Part shown: one piece after another, positions 42,239 through 50,809 of the stretch | Layout: the number at the start of each line of letters is the position of its first letter | How positions within the stretch are numbered: position 1 is the first letter of the stretch | Assembly (NCBI GenBank): GCA_017395685.1 | Contig: JAFQOD010000023.1 | Location: 1-64,000, forward strand | DNA length: 64,000 nucleotides | DNA from: Clostridia bacterium | Lineage (GTDB): Bacteria > Bacillota > Clostridia > Christensenellales > Aristaeellaceae | Direction: 5' to 3' | The notes under the pieces: model-generated | What the model was told of the DNA's origin: nothing | Seen by the model: the letters and a program-made list of their open reading frames with translations, nothing else | Databases searched by the model: none | Made by a program: the position numbers and the translations under genes

Positions 42239-43060
42239 TTGCCCGAAACGATGGTTTACAGCAAGAACAGCACCTATCAGAAATTTGAAGTGCTGAAAAC
42301 CAATCGCAACAAGCGGTATCGGTATAATGAATTTCTGGTGGAGGGCGTACGCAGCCTGAAAGAGGCAGTGCAGAACGGCTGGAAAATCAAATCCCTGCTG
42401 TATAACAAGGATCAGCTTTCCAATTGGGCAAAGGATATGATTCGGACTGTCAGAACCGAAATGAATTATTGCCTGACCCAGCCGCTGATGCAGGAGCTGA
42501 GCGGTAAAGAAGATACCTCCGAGCTGATGGCCATCATTGAAATGCGGCAGGATACCCTGGAAAGCGTTCCTCTTTCCCCTGCTCCCTTCATTGTATTATT
42601 TGACCGGCCTTCCAACCGGGGAAACCTGGGCACCATGATCCGCTCCTGCGATGCCCTGGGGGCTGATATGCTGATTCTCACCGGCCACGGGGTGGATTTA
42701 TATGATCCGGATGTGGTGGTTTCCGCCATGGGCTCCTTCTTCAATCTGCCGGTCATCCGGCTGGCTGATCATAATGCCCTTTTTGCCTTTGTGGAAAAAA
42801 TGAAGCGGGATTATCCCGGCTTTCAGCTGGTAGGCACCACTGCCCATAAGGAAACGCCCCTGTACACCGTGGATTTCACCGCCCCCACTCTGCTGATGAT
42901 GGGCAATGAAACCATGGGATTGAATAAAGCGTTCAAGGAATACTGCGACATCCTATGCACCATTCCCATGGCGGAGGATTCCTATGCTTCCTCCTTCAAT
43001 GTAAGCTGTGCCGCCTCCATCCTGATGTATGAAATCACCCGTCAGCGGGCAATGAAATAA
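42239..43060 (+). CDS. TrmH/SpoU-family RNA 2'-O-methyltransferase (second copy type)
   Basis: A TTG at 42239 has AAAGGAG eight bases upstream; the next ATG (42251) lies 20 bases away, so TTG is the likely start, giving 273 residues. The knot motifs are LFDRPSNRGNLGTMIRSCDALG (motif 1), LLMMGNETMGLN (motif 2) and IPMAEDSYASSFNVSCAASILMYE (motif 3). The N-terminal domain has FLVEGVRSLKEAV. Sequence differs clearly from the enzyme at 11494, so the targets probably differ. The nucleoside hydrolase-like gene follows after 26 bases. Confidence 0.9.
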   Translation: MPETMVYSKNSTYQKFEVLKTNRNKRYRYNEFLVEGVRSLKEAVQNGWKIKSLLYNKDQLSNWAKDMIRTVRTEMNYCLTQPLMQELSGKEDTSELMAIIEMRQDTLESVPLSPAPFIVLFDRPSNRGNLGTMIRSCDALGADMLILTGHGVDLYDPDVVVSAMGSFFNLPVIRLADHNALFAFVEKMKRDYPGFQLVGTTAHKETPLYTVDFTAPTLLMMGNETMGLNKAFKEYCDILCTIPMAEDSYASSFNVSCAASILMYEITRQRAMK

Positions 43061-43086
43061 GTCTTATATCTGGAAAGGATGATCGT

Positions 43087-44001
43087 ATGAACGGACTCAG
43101 AACAGCCCCTAGCTGCCCGGAAAAACCGGTGGACGTCATTCTGGATACGGATGCCTACAACGAAATCGATGATCAATTCGCCATCGCTTATCTGCTCAAA
43201 GCCCCTGAAAAACTGCGCATCAGGGCATTCTGTGCCGCTCCATTTTTCAATCCCAAATCAGAAAGCCCCAGGGACGGCATGGAGAAAAGCTATCATGAAA
43301 TTATCAAAATTCTCCGTCTGGCAGGACGGGAAGATCTGATCCCTGTCACTTACCGGGGCAGCGAAACCTATCTTCCCGACGAAGAAACCCCAGTTCCCTC
43401 TGATGCAGCCCGAAAAATCGTAGAAATTGCCCGGCAGTATACCCCGGAAGATCCCTTGTATGTAGTGGCCATCGGCGCCATCACCAATGTGGCCTCGGCG
43501 CTATTGACGGCCCCGGAAATTACCGATCGGATCGTTGTGGTCTGGTTGGGCGGGCATGCCCTTCACTGGAATGGCAACAGGGAATTCAATCTGATGCAGG
43601 ATGTGGCCGCCGCCAGGATTATCTTTGGCGGCGGGGTTCCGCTGGTACAGCTGCCCTGTATGGGCGTGGTATCTGCCGTTACCACCACCGGCCCCGAACT
43701 GATCCATTGGCTGCGGGGAAAAGGGCCGCTGTGCGATTACCTGTGTGATAATACCATCGCCGAAGCGGAAAGCTATGCTGCCGGCAAGCCCTGGAGCCGG
43801 GTTATCTGGGATATCGCCGCCATCGGCTGGCTGCTCAATGATCATCAGCATCTGATGTACGACCGGGCAGAGCGGGCGCCCATCCCCCAGTATGATCATC
43901 ATTACTCCCCCAACCCCCAGGGGCATTTTTATACTTATGTATGGTATGTTAAGCGGGATGCCATTTTTGAGGATCTGTTTACCAGACTGACTAAAAACTG
44001 A
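43087..44001 (+). CDS. Nucleoside hydrolase-like protein
   Basis: The 304-residue protein has the inosine-uridine nucleoside hydrolase fold. The calcium site opens with VILDTDAYNEIDDQFAIAYLL, a widened form of the usual DTDPGxDDA motif, with Asp pairs conserved. AIGAITNVASALL and the late WDIAAIGWLL block also fit. Classical family members split the N-glycosidic bond of nucleosides; the altered first motif and NP-loop suggest a different substrate, as in a bacterial subgroup often found in sugar-use clusters. Probably co-transcribed with the TrmH-type gene. Confidence 0.82.
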   Translation: MNGLRTAPSCPEKPVDVILDTDAYNEIDDQFAIAYLLKAPEKLRIRAFCAAPFFNPKSESPRDGMEKSYHEIIKILRLAGREDLIPVTYRGSETYLPDEETPVPSDAARKIVEIARQYTPEDPLYVVAIGAITNVASALLTAPEITDRIVVVWLGGHALHWNGNREFNLMQDVAAARIIFGGGVPLVQLPCMGVVSAVTTTGPELIHWLRGKGPLCDYLCDNTIAEAESYAAGKPWSRVIWDIAAIGWLLNDHQHLMYDRAERAPIPQYDHHYSPNPQGHFYTYVWYVKRDAIFEDLFTRLTKN

Positions 44002-44011
44002 ATCTTGCCAG

Positions 44012-44041
44012 TAAAAAAGGCCCGATCCATCGATCGGGCCC
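44012..44041. terminator. Terminator between the nucleoside hydrolase and the foldase genes
   Basis: GGCCCGATC (44019-44027) pairs with GATCGGGCC (44032-44040). The leftward reading has a six-T run after the stem, so it mainly serves the foldase transcript; rightward it is followed by CTTATT. Confidence 0.88.
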
Positions 44042-44057
44042 TTATTGTTATTGATGA

Positions 44058-45320
44058 TTATTCGGCAGCTTCATTCATGGCATTGACCGCATCGGCAATG
44101 GCTTCATCGTTATAAACGATCTGGGCTTCAGCGCGCCAGGCAGCCATGGCTTCACTATAAACGGTATTGGTTTTGGTGGAAACCAGATAGTTTTCAATTT
44201 CGGCATAAATCTCATCGGTCAGCTCCACAGCACCGCTGGGAATATCCCGGAGATAATACAGAATATGAATACCGAAAGAGCTGACCACAGGATCGCTAAT
44301 GTCACCGGGCTTCTGCATTTTTTCGCTGAAGGCAGCGGCGGTAAAGACAGGATCATAGGTGATGCTGTCCTTATGCACAGCATAGCCTTCCTTCAGGTAG
44401 ACTTCATTTTCCATGCCAGGATCGGTGCCGTAGATGCCAATCAGGTTTTCAAAGGTTTCCCCGTTTTCCAGCCAATTGTAGATGGCGTCAATATCATCCT
44501 TCCGGCTTTCCAAAATAGCGGCCAGGGCAGCATCCACATCCGCCTGGGTCACGGTGGCGCCCTCTTCGCTTTCTTCTTCCAGGGCAGCCTGAGCAGCAGT
44601 ATAGGCATTCATCAGTTCTTCATCCACATCCAGCAGGATATGAGTAACGCCGCGGAAGCCCTCGGGCATATACATGGAAACATAGCCGTAGTAGGAGCTA
44701 TACATTTCATACATGCTTACATTGCCTTCGAACATTTGCTGATCCTGGGCAACATAATCAGCGAAAGCAGCGCGTACTTCCTCTTCACTGACAGCGATAT
44801 CCTTGCCTTCCAGGATCACATCATACAGCTTTTCAAAGGCAGCCTGCATGACCATATCCTCAACCAGCACATCCAGATTGATGCCCATGGAGTAATAATA
44901 CTGTTCCAGGGTTTCCCGGGCCTGCTGACGGCCTTCTTCGGTATCCTCAGAAAGGAAATAAGACAGATTGCTTTCCACGGCAGAATCCCAGGTGGCCTGG
45001 GCTTCGGCACGGAAGGCATCCATTTCTTCTTCGGTGAACTGCTTCAGGCCCAGCTTTTCAATCTGCTTTTCGGCCAGCATATTCTGAATCAAATATTCAA
45101 TGGCGGTCTCATAATCATAATCGGAAAGATAGCCGTTGCTCATCAGATTAAACAAAATGTTTTCAACCTGGCTCAAGGTTACTTCCTTTTCATCGAACGT
45201 GAAAAGAACGGGATCCTCAACGGCAGCTTCGGCGCCCTCGGTTACTTCGGCCAGGGCAAAAACAGGCAGCGCCAGGCACAACGCCAGCATCAGCGCCAGC
45301 AAACGGGAAAGCTTTTTCAT
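44058..45320 (-). CDS. PrsA/SurA-like secreted peptidyl-prolyl isomerase (foldase)
   Basis: The product (420 residues from the ATG at 45320; a TTG two codons earlier also fits the GAGG site) has a signal peptide ending FALA-E and no lipobox. A SurA_N-like helical chaperone region covers about 30-190, and a parvulin (PpiC) domain follows (VTHILLDVDEEL, ENGETFENLI, PGDISDPVVSSFGIHILYYL). Gram-positive PrsA is usually a lipoprotein that folds exported proteins at the membrane face; here anchoring must differ. The parvulin domain carries a long acidic insertion (about 230-275). Its promoter is nearly the same as that of the lspA operon. Confidence 0.85.
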   Translation of the reverse strand: MKKLSRLLALMLALCLALPVFALAEVTEGAEAAVEDPVLFTFDEKEVTLSQVENILFNLMSNGYLSDYDYETAIEYLIQNMLAEKQIEKLGLKQFTEEEMDAFRAEAQATWDSAVESNLSYFLSEDTEEGRQQARETLEQYYYSMGINLDVLVEDMVMQAAFEKLYDVILEGKDIAVSEEEVRAAFADYVAQDQQMFEGNVSMYEMYSSYYGYVSMYMPEGFRGVTHILLDVDEELMNAYTAAQAALEEESEEGATVTQADVDAALAAILESRKDDIDAIYNWLENGETFENLIGIYGTDPGMENEVYLKEGYAVHKDSITYDPVFTAAAFSEKMQKPGDISDPVVSSFGIHILYYLRDIPSGAVELTDEIYAEIENYLVSTKTNTVYSEAMAAWRAEAQIVYNDEAIADAVNAMNEAAE

Positions 45321-45372
45321 GATCAAAGGTTCCTCTCTTTCTAATGCGTTACACGCAATTTATCACCTGTTT

Positions 45373-45401
45373 ATTATGGCACAGGAAGCGCCGAATCGCA
45401 A
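45373..45401 (-). promoter_or_regulatory. Promoter of the PrsA-like foldase gene
   Basis: On the complement: TTGCGA (45401-45396), 17-base spacer, CATAAT (45378-45373). A 34-base block here matches the DUF5665-lspA promoter at 28 positions, including non-core spacer bases. Confidence 0.7.
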
Positions 45402-45536
45402 GGCATTTTCCGAAAAAACAAAGAAAGTTACAGGTTGTTCACGAATTATCCATTCTTTTCCGGCATTTGAAGGTCTTTCCATTCATCGGCATTCTTGAAA
45501 AAAGCGGCGATTTCATGATATACTATATCAGCAGAT

Positions 45537-45977
45537 TCACCTGCGTTCTTCAAAAAATGCCTTCAGCATGGCTGCACATTCATCTTCCATTACGCCGCCT
45601 GTGCAGCGAACCCTGTGATAAAAAGCAGCATCCTCCGGAAGGGTATACACGCTTCCACAGCAGCCCTGCTTTTCATCATAAGCGCCGAAGATGCACCCAT
45701 CCAATTCTGCCATGATGATGCCGCCGGCGCACATGGGGCATGGCTCCAGCGTTACATAGAGGGTGCATCCGTGCAGCCGCCTCTCCCCCAGCGTCTGAAA
45801 TGCCCGCTCCATGGCAAGCATTTCCGCATGGGCCAGCGGGCCGTGGGTTTCACGCTGATTATGGGCCCGGGCAATGATCTTTCCATCCTTTACGATCACC
45901 GCCCCCACCGGCACCTCATTTGCCGCTTTCCGGGCCTCCCGGATGGCCTCCTGCATGAAATTTTCCATTTCCTGCAT
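45537..45977 (-). CDS. tadA: tRNA-specific adenosine deaminase
   Basis: The protein (146 residues from 45977, AAGGGGG upstream) converts adenosine 34 of tRNA-Arg(ACG) to inosine. The zinc site is HAE (in GPLAHAEMLAM, proton-shuttle Glu) and PCPMCAGG (two Cys). NEVPVGAVIV and the ending FFEERR are family-typical. The open frame reaches 46028 but the upstream part lacks a ribosome site. It is divergent from the nitroreductase gene. No SRP RNA or dnaX, often neighbours of tadA in Bacillota, is present here. Confidence 0.95.
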   Translation of the reverse strand: MQEMENFMQEAIREARKAANEVPVGAVIVKDGKIIARAHNQRETHGPLAHAEMLAMERAFQTLGERRLHGCTLYVTLEPCPMCAGGIIMAELDGCIFGAYDEKQGCCGSVYTLPEDAAFYHRVRCTGGVMEDECAAMLKAFFEERR

Positions 45978-46050
45978 TTCCGCCCGCCCCCTTACGTTTT
46001 TCCATACTATATCATATATTCCTGTCATAAATCAAGAAGGAGGGTTTTCC

Positions 46051-46608
46051 ATGAATCATACCTTGTCCCTCATTGCCTCCCGCCGCAGCCACCGGGCTTA
46101 TCTGCCCCAGCAGATCACCAGGGAACAGCTGCAGGCGCTGCTGGATGCCGCCGTGCAATCCCCTTCCGCCGTCAATCGTCAGCCCTGGCATTTTACCGCC
46201 GTACAGAATGCCGCCCTGCTGGATGAAATCAATCAAGCCGTGCGGGAAAATGTGATGAAAAAGGATCCTTCTCTGCGCAGTCCCCGCTTCGAAGATGAAG
46301 CTTTCCACGTCTTCTATCATGCGCCCACCGTCATTTTCATTGCCGGTGATCCCCAAAACCGCTGGGCAGAGCTGGATTGCGGCATTGCCGTCCAGAATAT
46401 CGCCCTTGCCGCCGAGAGCATGGGCCTGGGCAGCGTCATCCTGGGTATGCCCCGGGAAGCCTTCCAAACCGAAAAGGCCCCTGCCTTCCGCAAGGCCCTT
46501 TTCTTCCCCGAAGGCTGGGATTACGTGATCGGCATTGCGATCGGCCATCCCTGCGATGATAAGGATGCCCATCCCGTTCAGGAAAATAAAGTGTGCATCG
46601 TGGAATAA
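46051..46608 (+). CDS. Nitroreductase-family flavoprotein
   Basis: The 185-residue FMN protein starts behind AAGGAGG. It has the FMN-binding start SRRSHRAYLPQQI, the AAVQSPSAVNRQPWHF block, and the C-terminal GLGSVILGMP segment. Members reduce nitro groups, quinones or flavins with NAD(P)H; physiological substrate is not known. A promoter-like pair (TTACGT, 17-base spacer, TATATT ending at 46020) lies just upstream. Confidence 0.9.
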   Translation: MNHTLSLIASRRSHRAYLPQQITREQLQALLDAAVQSPSAVNRQPWHFTAVQNAALLDEINQAVRENVMKKDPSLRSPRFEDEAFHVFYHAPTVIFIAGDPQNRWAELDCGIAVQNIALAAESMGLGSVILGMPREAFQTEKAPAFRKALFFPEGWDYVIGIAIGHPCDDKDAHPVQENKVCIVE

Positions 46609-46638
46609 ATTATTTTCTGATCGTATTCAAAAACGGAA

Positions 46639-46687
46639 CTGTCCCGCCGGAAAACCGCTTTTATTTCAGCGGCATCCGGCGGGACAG
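46639..46687. repeat. 13-bp stem hairpin between the nitroreductase and TraX-like genes
   Basis: CTGTCCCGCCGGA (46639-46651) pairs perfectly with TCCGGCGGGACAG (46675-46687), and an inner CCGCT/AGCGG (46655-46659 with 46668-46672) extends it. No T run follows, so it is not a standard terminator. Confidence 0.6.
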
Positions 46688-46732
46688 CGCCTTTGAATCC
46701 CGATTATCAAGCAAGAAAACCGAGGTATTTTC

Positions 46733-47530
46733 ATGGAAACGCAGCTTCAGCAAAAATCGCTTTATCCCCGGATTGCAGGCAATACCAATACAGCGCTGCT
46801 GAAAACCATCGCCATCATCTGCATGCTGATCGATCATGCCGGGGTCGCCTTCTTTCCGGGTGTGACCGAAATGCGCCTGATTGGCCGCATTGCCTTCCCC
46901 CTCTTTGCCTGGTGCGTAGTCGTAGGGGCGGAATATACCAGAAATATCTGGCGCTATGCTCTGCGGCTTCTGCTGGTGGGCCTGATCGCCCAGCCCTGCT
47001 ATGTATGGGGCCTCAATCACAAATGGTACGAATTCAATATCTTTGCCACGCTGCTGCTGGGGCTTTTCTCCATTGCAGGCATACAGCAAAAGAAATTTTT
47101 CAGCCATATCTGGGCGCCCGTGCTTTGCCTGCTGCTCTCCTGCATCATCCATGTGGATTACAGTTGGGAGGGGGTGCTGCTGATCCTGGTGCTTTATGCT
47201 GCAAGGCAGCAGAAAGGGGCGCTGGCCGCTGTAATGGGCTGCTTTTGTCTGTTCTGGGGCCAGGGCACATTCAATATCGCATCCATTCTTGGCGTAAAAA
47301 TCCCCACCCGCTATGCCTTTCTCCCGGAAGGCTACAAGCTGACAATGGCCATCAGCAAGATTCAGTTCGGCGCCATTCTGGCCCTCCCTCTGATGCTGAT
47401 CCCCATGCATATAAAGATCCGCTTGCCCAAGTGGATCGCATACAGCGCCTATCCCGCCCATCTGCTGATCTTTGGCTTCATTCGCCACTGGGATCAGGTG
47501 CAGCAATTATTCCAGGGTTTATTCCAATAA
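46733..47530 (+). CDS. TraX-family multi-pass membrane protein
   Basis: The 265-residue protein has about eight hydrophobic segments and the TraX-family opening LLKTIAIICMLIDHAGVAFFP, then RLIGRIAFPLFAWCVVVG. TraX of the F plasmid acetylates pilin, and chromosomal relatives in Bacillota are common but uncharacterised; an acyltransferase role is inferred from that. No conjugation gene is nearby. The last 53 bases overlap a convergent small gene. Confidence 0.85.
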   Translation: METQLQQKSLYPRIAGNTNTALLKTIAIICMLIDHAGVAFFPGVTEMRLIGRIAFPLFAWCVVVGAEYTRNIWRYALRLLLVGLIAQPCYVWGLNHKWYEFNIFATLLLGLFSIAGIQQKKFFSHIWAPVLCLLLSCIIHVDYSWEGVLLILVLYAARQQKGALAAVMGCFCLFWGQGTFNIASILGVKIPTRYAFLPEGYKLTMAISKIQFGAILALPLMLIPMHIKIRLPKWIAYSAYPAHLLIFGFIRHWDQVQQLFQGLFQ

Positions 47531-47843
47531 CAGATGTATGCTGAAATTTTCCGGCCATTTTGGCTGCCTGGCTATGCCGTTGCCAAAGTTTATCCAATTC
47601 ATGATGTCTGGTAGGGGCAGGATTGCGGATATAAGGCAATTGAATGGGCGGCGGTTCCTGCAGCTGAGAAAAGGCTGCCGGGGCCGCCTCTTTTTTTCCC
47701 CTTTCCAACGAATATCCCTTTTCCGTCTCATGCTCTGTGCTCTGATAATCCAGCTGCCTGGATCGCCATTCCAGCCACCGGTCCTGCTGTTCCTGGAATG
47801 AAAGCGCCGCAAAGGGCGATGATTCCTGCTTTTCCCGTGTCAT
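47478..47843 (-). CDS. Small hydrophilic hypothetical protein overlapping traX
   Basis: The 121-residue frame starts at an ATG with AAGGAGGGG five bases upstream, one of the best ribosome sites in the window, and a promoter-like pair (TTGCAC, 17-base spacer, CATATT) lies before it. The product is polar and probably partly disordered: a helical start (FQEQQDRWLEWRSRQLDYQ), a proline stretch (EPPPIQLPY), and ILE/GLY-rich end. I recognise no family. Its 3' end overlaps the TraX-like gene by 53 bases on the other strand. It could still be a chance frame. Confidence 0.55.
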   Translation of the reverse strand: MTREKQESSPFAALSFQEQQDRWLEWRSRQLDYQSTEHETEKGYSLERGKKEAAPAAFSQLQEPPPIQLPYIRNPAPTRHHELDKLWQRHSQAAKMAGKFQHTSVIGINPGIIAAPDPSGE

Positions 47844-47900
47844 ATGATCCCCTCCTTCTTTCTTCAGAATATGTGAAAACGATCTTCATCGTGCAAAGAA

Positions 47901-47929
47901 AAAATCCCCCGGAAGCGGGGGATTTTTTT
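47901..47929. terminator. Terminator of the P-type ATPase gene
   Basis: ATCCCCC (47904-47910) pairs with GGGGGAT (47917-47923) around a six-base loop, with A and T runs on both sides. It lies seven bases past the ATPase stop in the leftward direction. Confidence 0.88.
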
Positions 47930-47936
47930 GATGAAA

Positions 47937-50606
47937 TTATACCTCCAGGCCCTTTTTGCGCATCCTGCGGCGTTCAAAAATCTTTTCGATTTCCACTACC
48001 GGCACAATCAGCACAGCCAGGCCCATTGCAATGGCATATTCCCACAGGCTGATATAGGTGAAATCAAAGGCATTGCGCAGGAAGGGCACATAAAGCACCA
48101 CAGTGGTCATAATCAGGGAAAGCAGCATTGCACCCCAGAGGAACTTATTGCGGCTTCCCATCTTGAAAATGGATTTATGCAGGGAGCGCATGTTAAAGGA
48201 ATGGAAAATTTCCGTCATGGACATGGCCAGGAATGCCATGGTGGTCCCATGGGCACTGTTCCCGATCAGATTGATTCCTTGCCCAGCGGCATGGGGATCG
48301 AAATAATGGCCCACAAAGAAAGCGAGCAGCGTGATGATGGAAACGGTAATGCCCTGCAGCACCACATCAAATCCCATGCCATCGGCGAATATGCCGGCCT
48401 TGGGATCCCGGGGCTGGCGCTGCATGATATCCTTTTCGCCCTTTTCCATGCCCAATGCCAGGGCGGGGAAACAGTCGGTGATCAGATTGATCCACAGAAG
48501 ATGGGGGGCCTTCAGAATAACAAAGCCCAGCATGGTGGCCACGAAAATGGAGATAACCTCGCTCAGATTGGAGGCCAGCAGGAACTGGATGGCCTTTCGG
48601 ATATTATCATAGATCCTGCGGCCTTCCCCGACAGCGGTGACGATGGTAGCAAAATTATCATCTGCCAGCACCATATCCGCCACATTCTTGGTAACATCGG
48701 TGCCGGTGATGCCCATGCCCACGCCGATATCCGCATTCTTGATGGAGGGGGCATCATTTACGCCGTCACCGGTCATGGCCGTGATCTTACCCCGCTTTTT
48801 CCAGGCGTTTACAATGCGCACCTTATGCTCCGGCTGCACCCGGGCATAGACAGAATACTTTTCGATATCCGTTTCCAGCTGCTCATCAGAAATATCATCC
48901 AGCTGCGCGCCGGTGATAGCCTGATCAGCAGAAGTGATGATGCCCAGCTGCATGGCGATGGCAACGGCGGTATCCCGGTGATCGCCGGTAATCATGATGG
49001 GGCGGATGCCGGCCATGCGGCACTGCTCGATGGCAGGCTTGACTTCGGGGCGGACGGGATCGATCATGCCGGTAAGGCCGATATAGGTCAGATCCTGTTC
49101 CAGGGTAGCGGCATCATAATCCGCCGGTTCCTTATCCCATTTCCGCTGGGCAGCGCACAATACACGCAGCGCCTGATCGGCCATGGCCTTGTTATCGGCC
49201 AGAACAGCCTTGCGGATTTCATCGGTCAGGGGCACTTCCTTACCGTTTACCAAGGCTTTGGAGCAATTCTTCAGCACCTCATCCGGTGCGCCCTTGGTGT
49301 ACTGCAGGATGGTGCCATCGGCCAGACGATGCACGGTGGACATCATCTTGCGCATGGAATCGAAGGGGGCTTCACCGATACGGGGCTGCTCTTGCTTGAG
49401 CGCATTCTTATCCAGGCCCATCTGATAGGCATAATTGACCAGGGCGCATTCGGTAGGCTCGCCCACAGCTTCCTTTTTTTCGGCATCCAGCTGTGCATCT
49501 GAATTCAGGGCCATGGCCGTGGCCAGCAGCTTCTTATCACATTCTGTTTCCTGCACTACGGTCATTTTATTCTGGGTGAGGGTGCCCGTTTTATCCGAGC
49601 AGATAATCTGGGCGCAGCCCAGGGTTTCCACGGCAGTGAGCTTGCGGATAACGGCACTGCGGCGGCTCATATTGGTCACGCCGATGGAAAGCACGATGGT
49701 CACAACGGCGGCCAGGCCTTCAGGAATAGCGGCGACAGCCAGGGATACAGCCACCATGAAGGAATCGATCACCACATCGAAGCTGAAGCCGCCGGCCCGC
49801 AGCAATTGCACCCCAAAGATCACAACGCAGATGCCGATTACTAAATAGGTAAGGATTTTGCTCAGCTGATTCAGCTTCCGCTGCAGGGGCGTCTGCCCTT
49901 CCTGGGCATTGGCAAGGGCATCGGCAATCTTGCCCATTTCGGTATCCATTCCCGTCTGGCATACCACGGCTTTGCCCCTGCCGTATACCACGGTGGATCC
50001 CATATAGACCATATTCTTCCGGTCTCCCAGCGGAACCGGCTTGCCATCCTTTTCTTCCAGGGCATCCACATGCTTATTGACAGGCACGGATTCGCCGGTC
50101 AGGGCAGCCTCTTCAATCTTCATGGAAGCGCATTCGATGATGCGGGCGTCTGCGGGCACGGCATCACCGGCCTCCAGCAGAATAATATCGCCGGGCACCA
50201 GATCCTCACTGCGGATGGTCATCTGCTTTCCATCCCGGATCACTTTGCTGGTTGCGGCGGCAATCTCCTGCAGGGCGGCAATGGCCTTTTCTGCCTTGCT
50301 TTCCTGCAATACGCCCAGGATGGCATTGATGAGCACCACAGCCATAATAATAATCACATCGGCGGGGGATTCATTTTCCACAATGCTCAGCACCAGGGAG
50401 ATGGCAGCAGCAGCGATCAGAATAATAATCATGGGATCGGCAAGCTGCTGGAAAAAGCGCACGATCAGGGGTGTCTTTTTTCCTTCCGCCAGTTTGTTCT
50501 TGCCATACTGTTCCAGCCGCTTTTCAGCCTGGGCAGAGGATAGTCCCTCCTGGCCCACACCTGCATCCAGCATGGCCTGTTCAATTGTTTTTTGGTAATC
50601 CTTCAT
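47937..50606 (-). CDS. P2-type cation-transporting ATPase (Ca/Mn exporter type)
   Basis: The 889-residue pump has the actuator TGES loop (EEAALTGESVPVNK), phosphorylation site ICSDKTGTLTQNK, nucleotide-binding KGAPDE, hinge MTGDGVNDAPS, and ten membrane segments. Membrane helix 4 has PEGL (AVAAIPEGLAAVVT) and helix 6 has NLITDCFPALALG, the ion-binding pattern of SERCA/PacL-type calcium pumps. Because it lies behind a yybP-ykoY manganese riboswitch, manganese export is likely, as for the Lactococcus YoaB pump. Length is typical. It is a single-gene unit. Confidence 0.95.
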   Translation of the reverse strand: MKDYQKTIEQAMLDAGVGQEGLSSAQAEKRLEQYGKNKLAEGKKTPLIVRFFQQLADPMIIILIAAAAISLVLSIVENESPADVIIIMAVVLINAILGVLQESKAEKAIAALQEIAAATSKVIRDGKQMTIRSEDLVPGDIILLEAGDAVPADARIIECASMKIEEAALTGESVPVNKHVDALEEKDGKPVPLGDRKNMVYMGSTVVYGRGKAVVCQTGMDTEMGKIADALANAQEGQTPLQRKLNQLSKILTYLVIGICVVIFGVQLLRAGGFSFDVVIDSFMVAVSLAVAAIPEGLAAVVTIVLSIGVTNMSRRSAVIRKLTAVETLGCAQIICSDKTGTLTQNKMTVVQETECDKKLLATAMALNSDAQLDAEKKEAVGEPTECALVNYAYQMGLDKNALKQEQPRIGEAPFDSMRKMMSTVHRLADGTILQYTKGAPDEVLKNCSKALVNGKEVPLTDEIRKAVLADNKAMADQALRVLCAAQRKWDKEPADYDAATLEQDLTYIGLTGMIDPVRPEVKPAIEQCRMAGIRPIMITGDHRDTAVAIAMQLGIITSADQAITGAQLDDISDEQLETDIEKYSVYARVQPEHKVRIVNAWKKRGKITAMTGDGVNDAPSIKNADIGVGMGITGTDVTKNVADMVLADDNFATIVTAVGEGRRIYDNIRKAIQFLLASNLSEVISIFVATMLGFVILKAPHLLWINLITDCFPALALGMEKGEKDIMQRQPRDPKAGIFADGMGFDVVLQGITVSIITLLAFFVGHYFDPHAAGQGINLIGNSAHGTTMAFLAMSMTEIFHSFNMRSLHKSIFKMGSRNKFLWGAMLLSLIMTTVVLYVPFLRNAFDFTYISLWEYAIAMGLAVLIVPVVEIEKIFERRRMRKKGLEV

Positions 50607-50650
50607 CCTGCTTCATATCCTTTCTTTGTTTTCAGCAGGCCGCAGCTTTG

Positions 50651-50774
50651 AAAAAAGATGAGGCCCATCTGTCCCATTTGACAGATAAGTCTCATCATTT
50701 GAAGCAAAGTCAGAAAGCAAATGCTTCCGGGATGTTGACTTTACTGCGCCGCAGCGTTGATTACTCCCTTATCG
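50651..50774 (-). promoter_or_regulatory. yybP-ykoY manganese riboswitch with terminator
   Basis: On the complement, P1 forms between GATAAG (50773-50768) and CTTATC (50689-50684). Between them lie GGGAGTA, AAAGTCAACATCC and GACTTTG, matching the class layout, then TGATGAGAC. The terminator pairs GATGAG...ATCTGTC with GACAGAT...CTCATC and ends in six T (complement of 50651-50656). The P1 3' arm lies inside the terminator 5' arm, so ligand-stabilised P1 would prevent termination: an ON switch. Confidence 0.82.
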
Positions 50775-50780
50775 GAAAGC

Positions 50781-50809
50781 AGCATACACGATTGGAAGAA
50801 AAAAGTCAA
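50781..50809 (-). promoter_or_regulatory. Promoter of the manganese riboswitch-ATPase transcript
   Basis: On the complement: TTGACT (50809-50804), 17-base spacer, TATGCT (50786-50781). The remaining bases 50810-51004 hold only a weak -10 (TATACT near 50950) for the rightward oxidoreductase gene. Confidence 0.75.

Noticed and set aside
45327-45536. SRP RNA or dnaX remnants next to tadA
   Set aside because: Bacillota often have them there, but no GNRA-tetraloop SRP core or dnaX sequence is visible; only the foldase promoter and a short palindrome are seen.
46733-47530. TraX as evidence for a conjugative element
   Set aside because: No relaxase, coupling protein or type IV secretion gene lies nearby, and chromosomal TraX-like genes are common in Bacillota.
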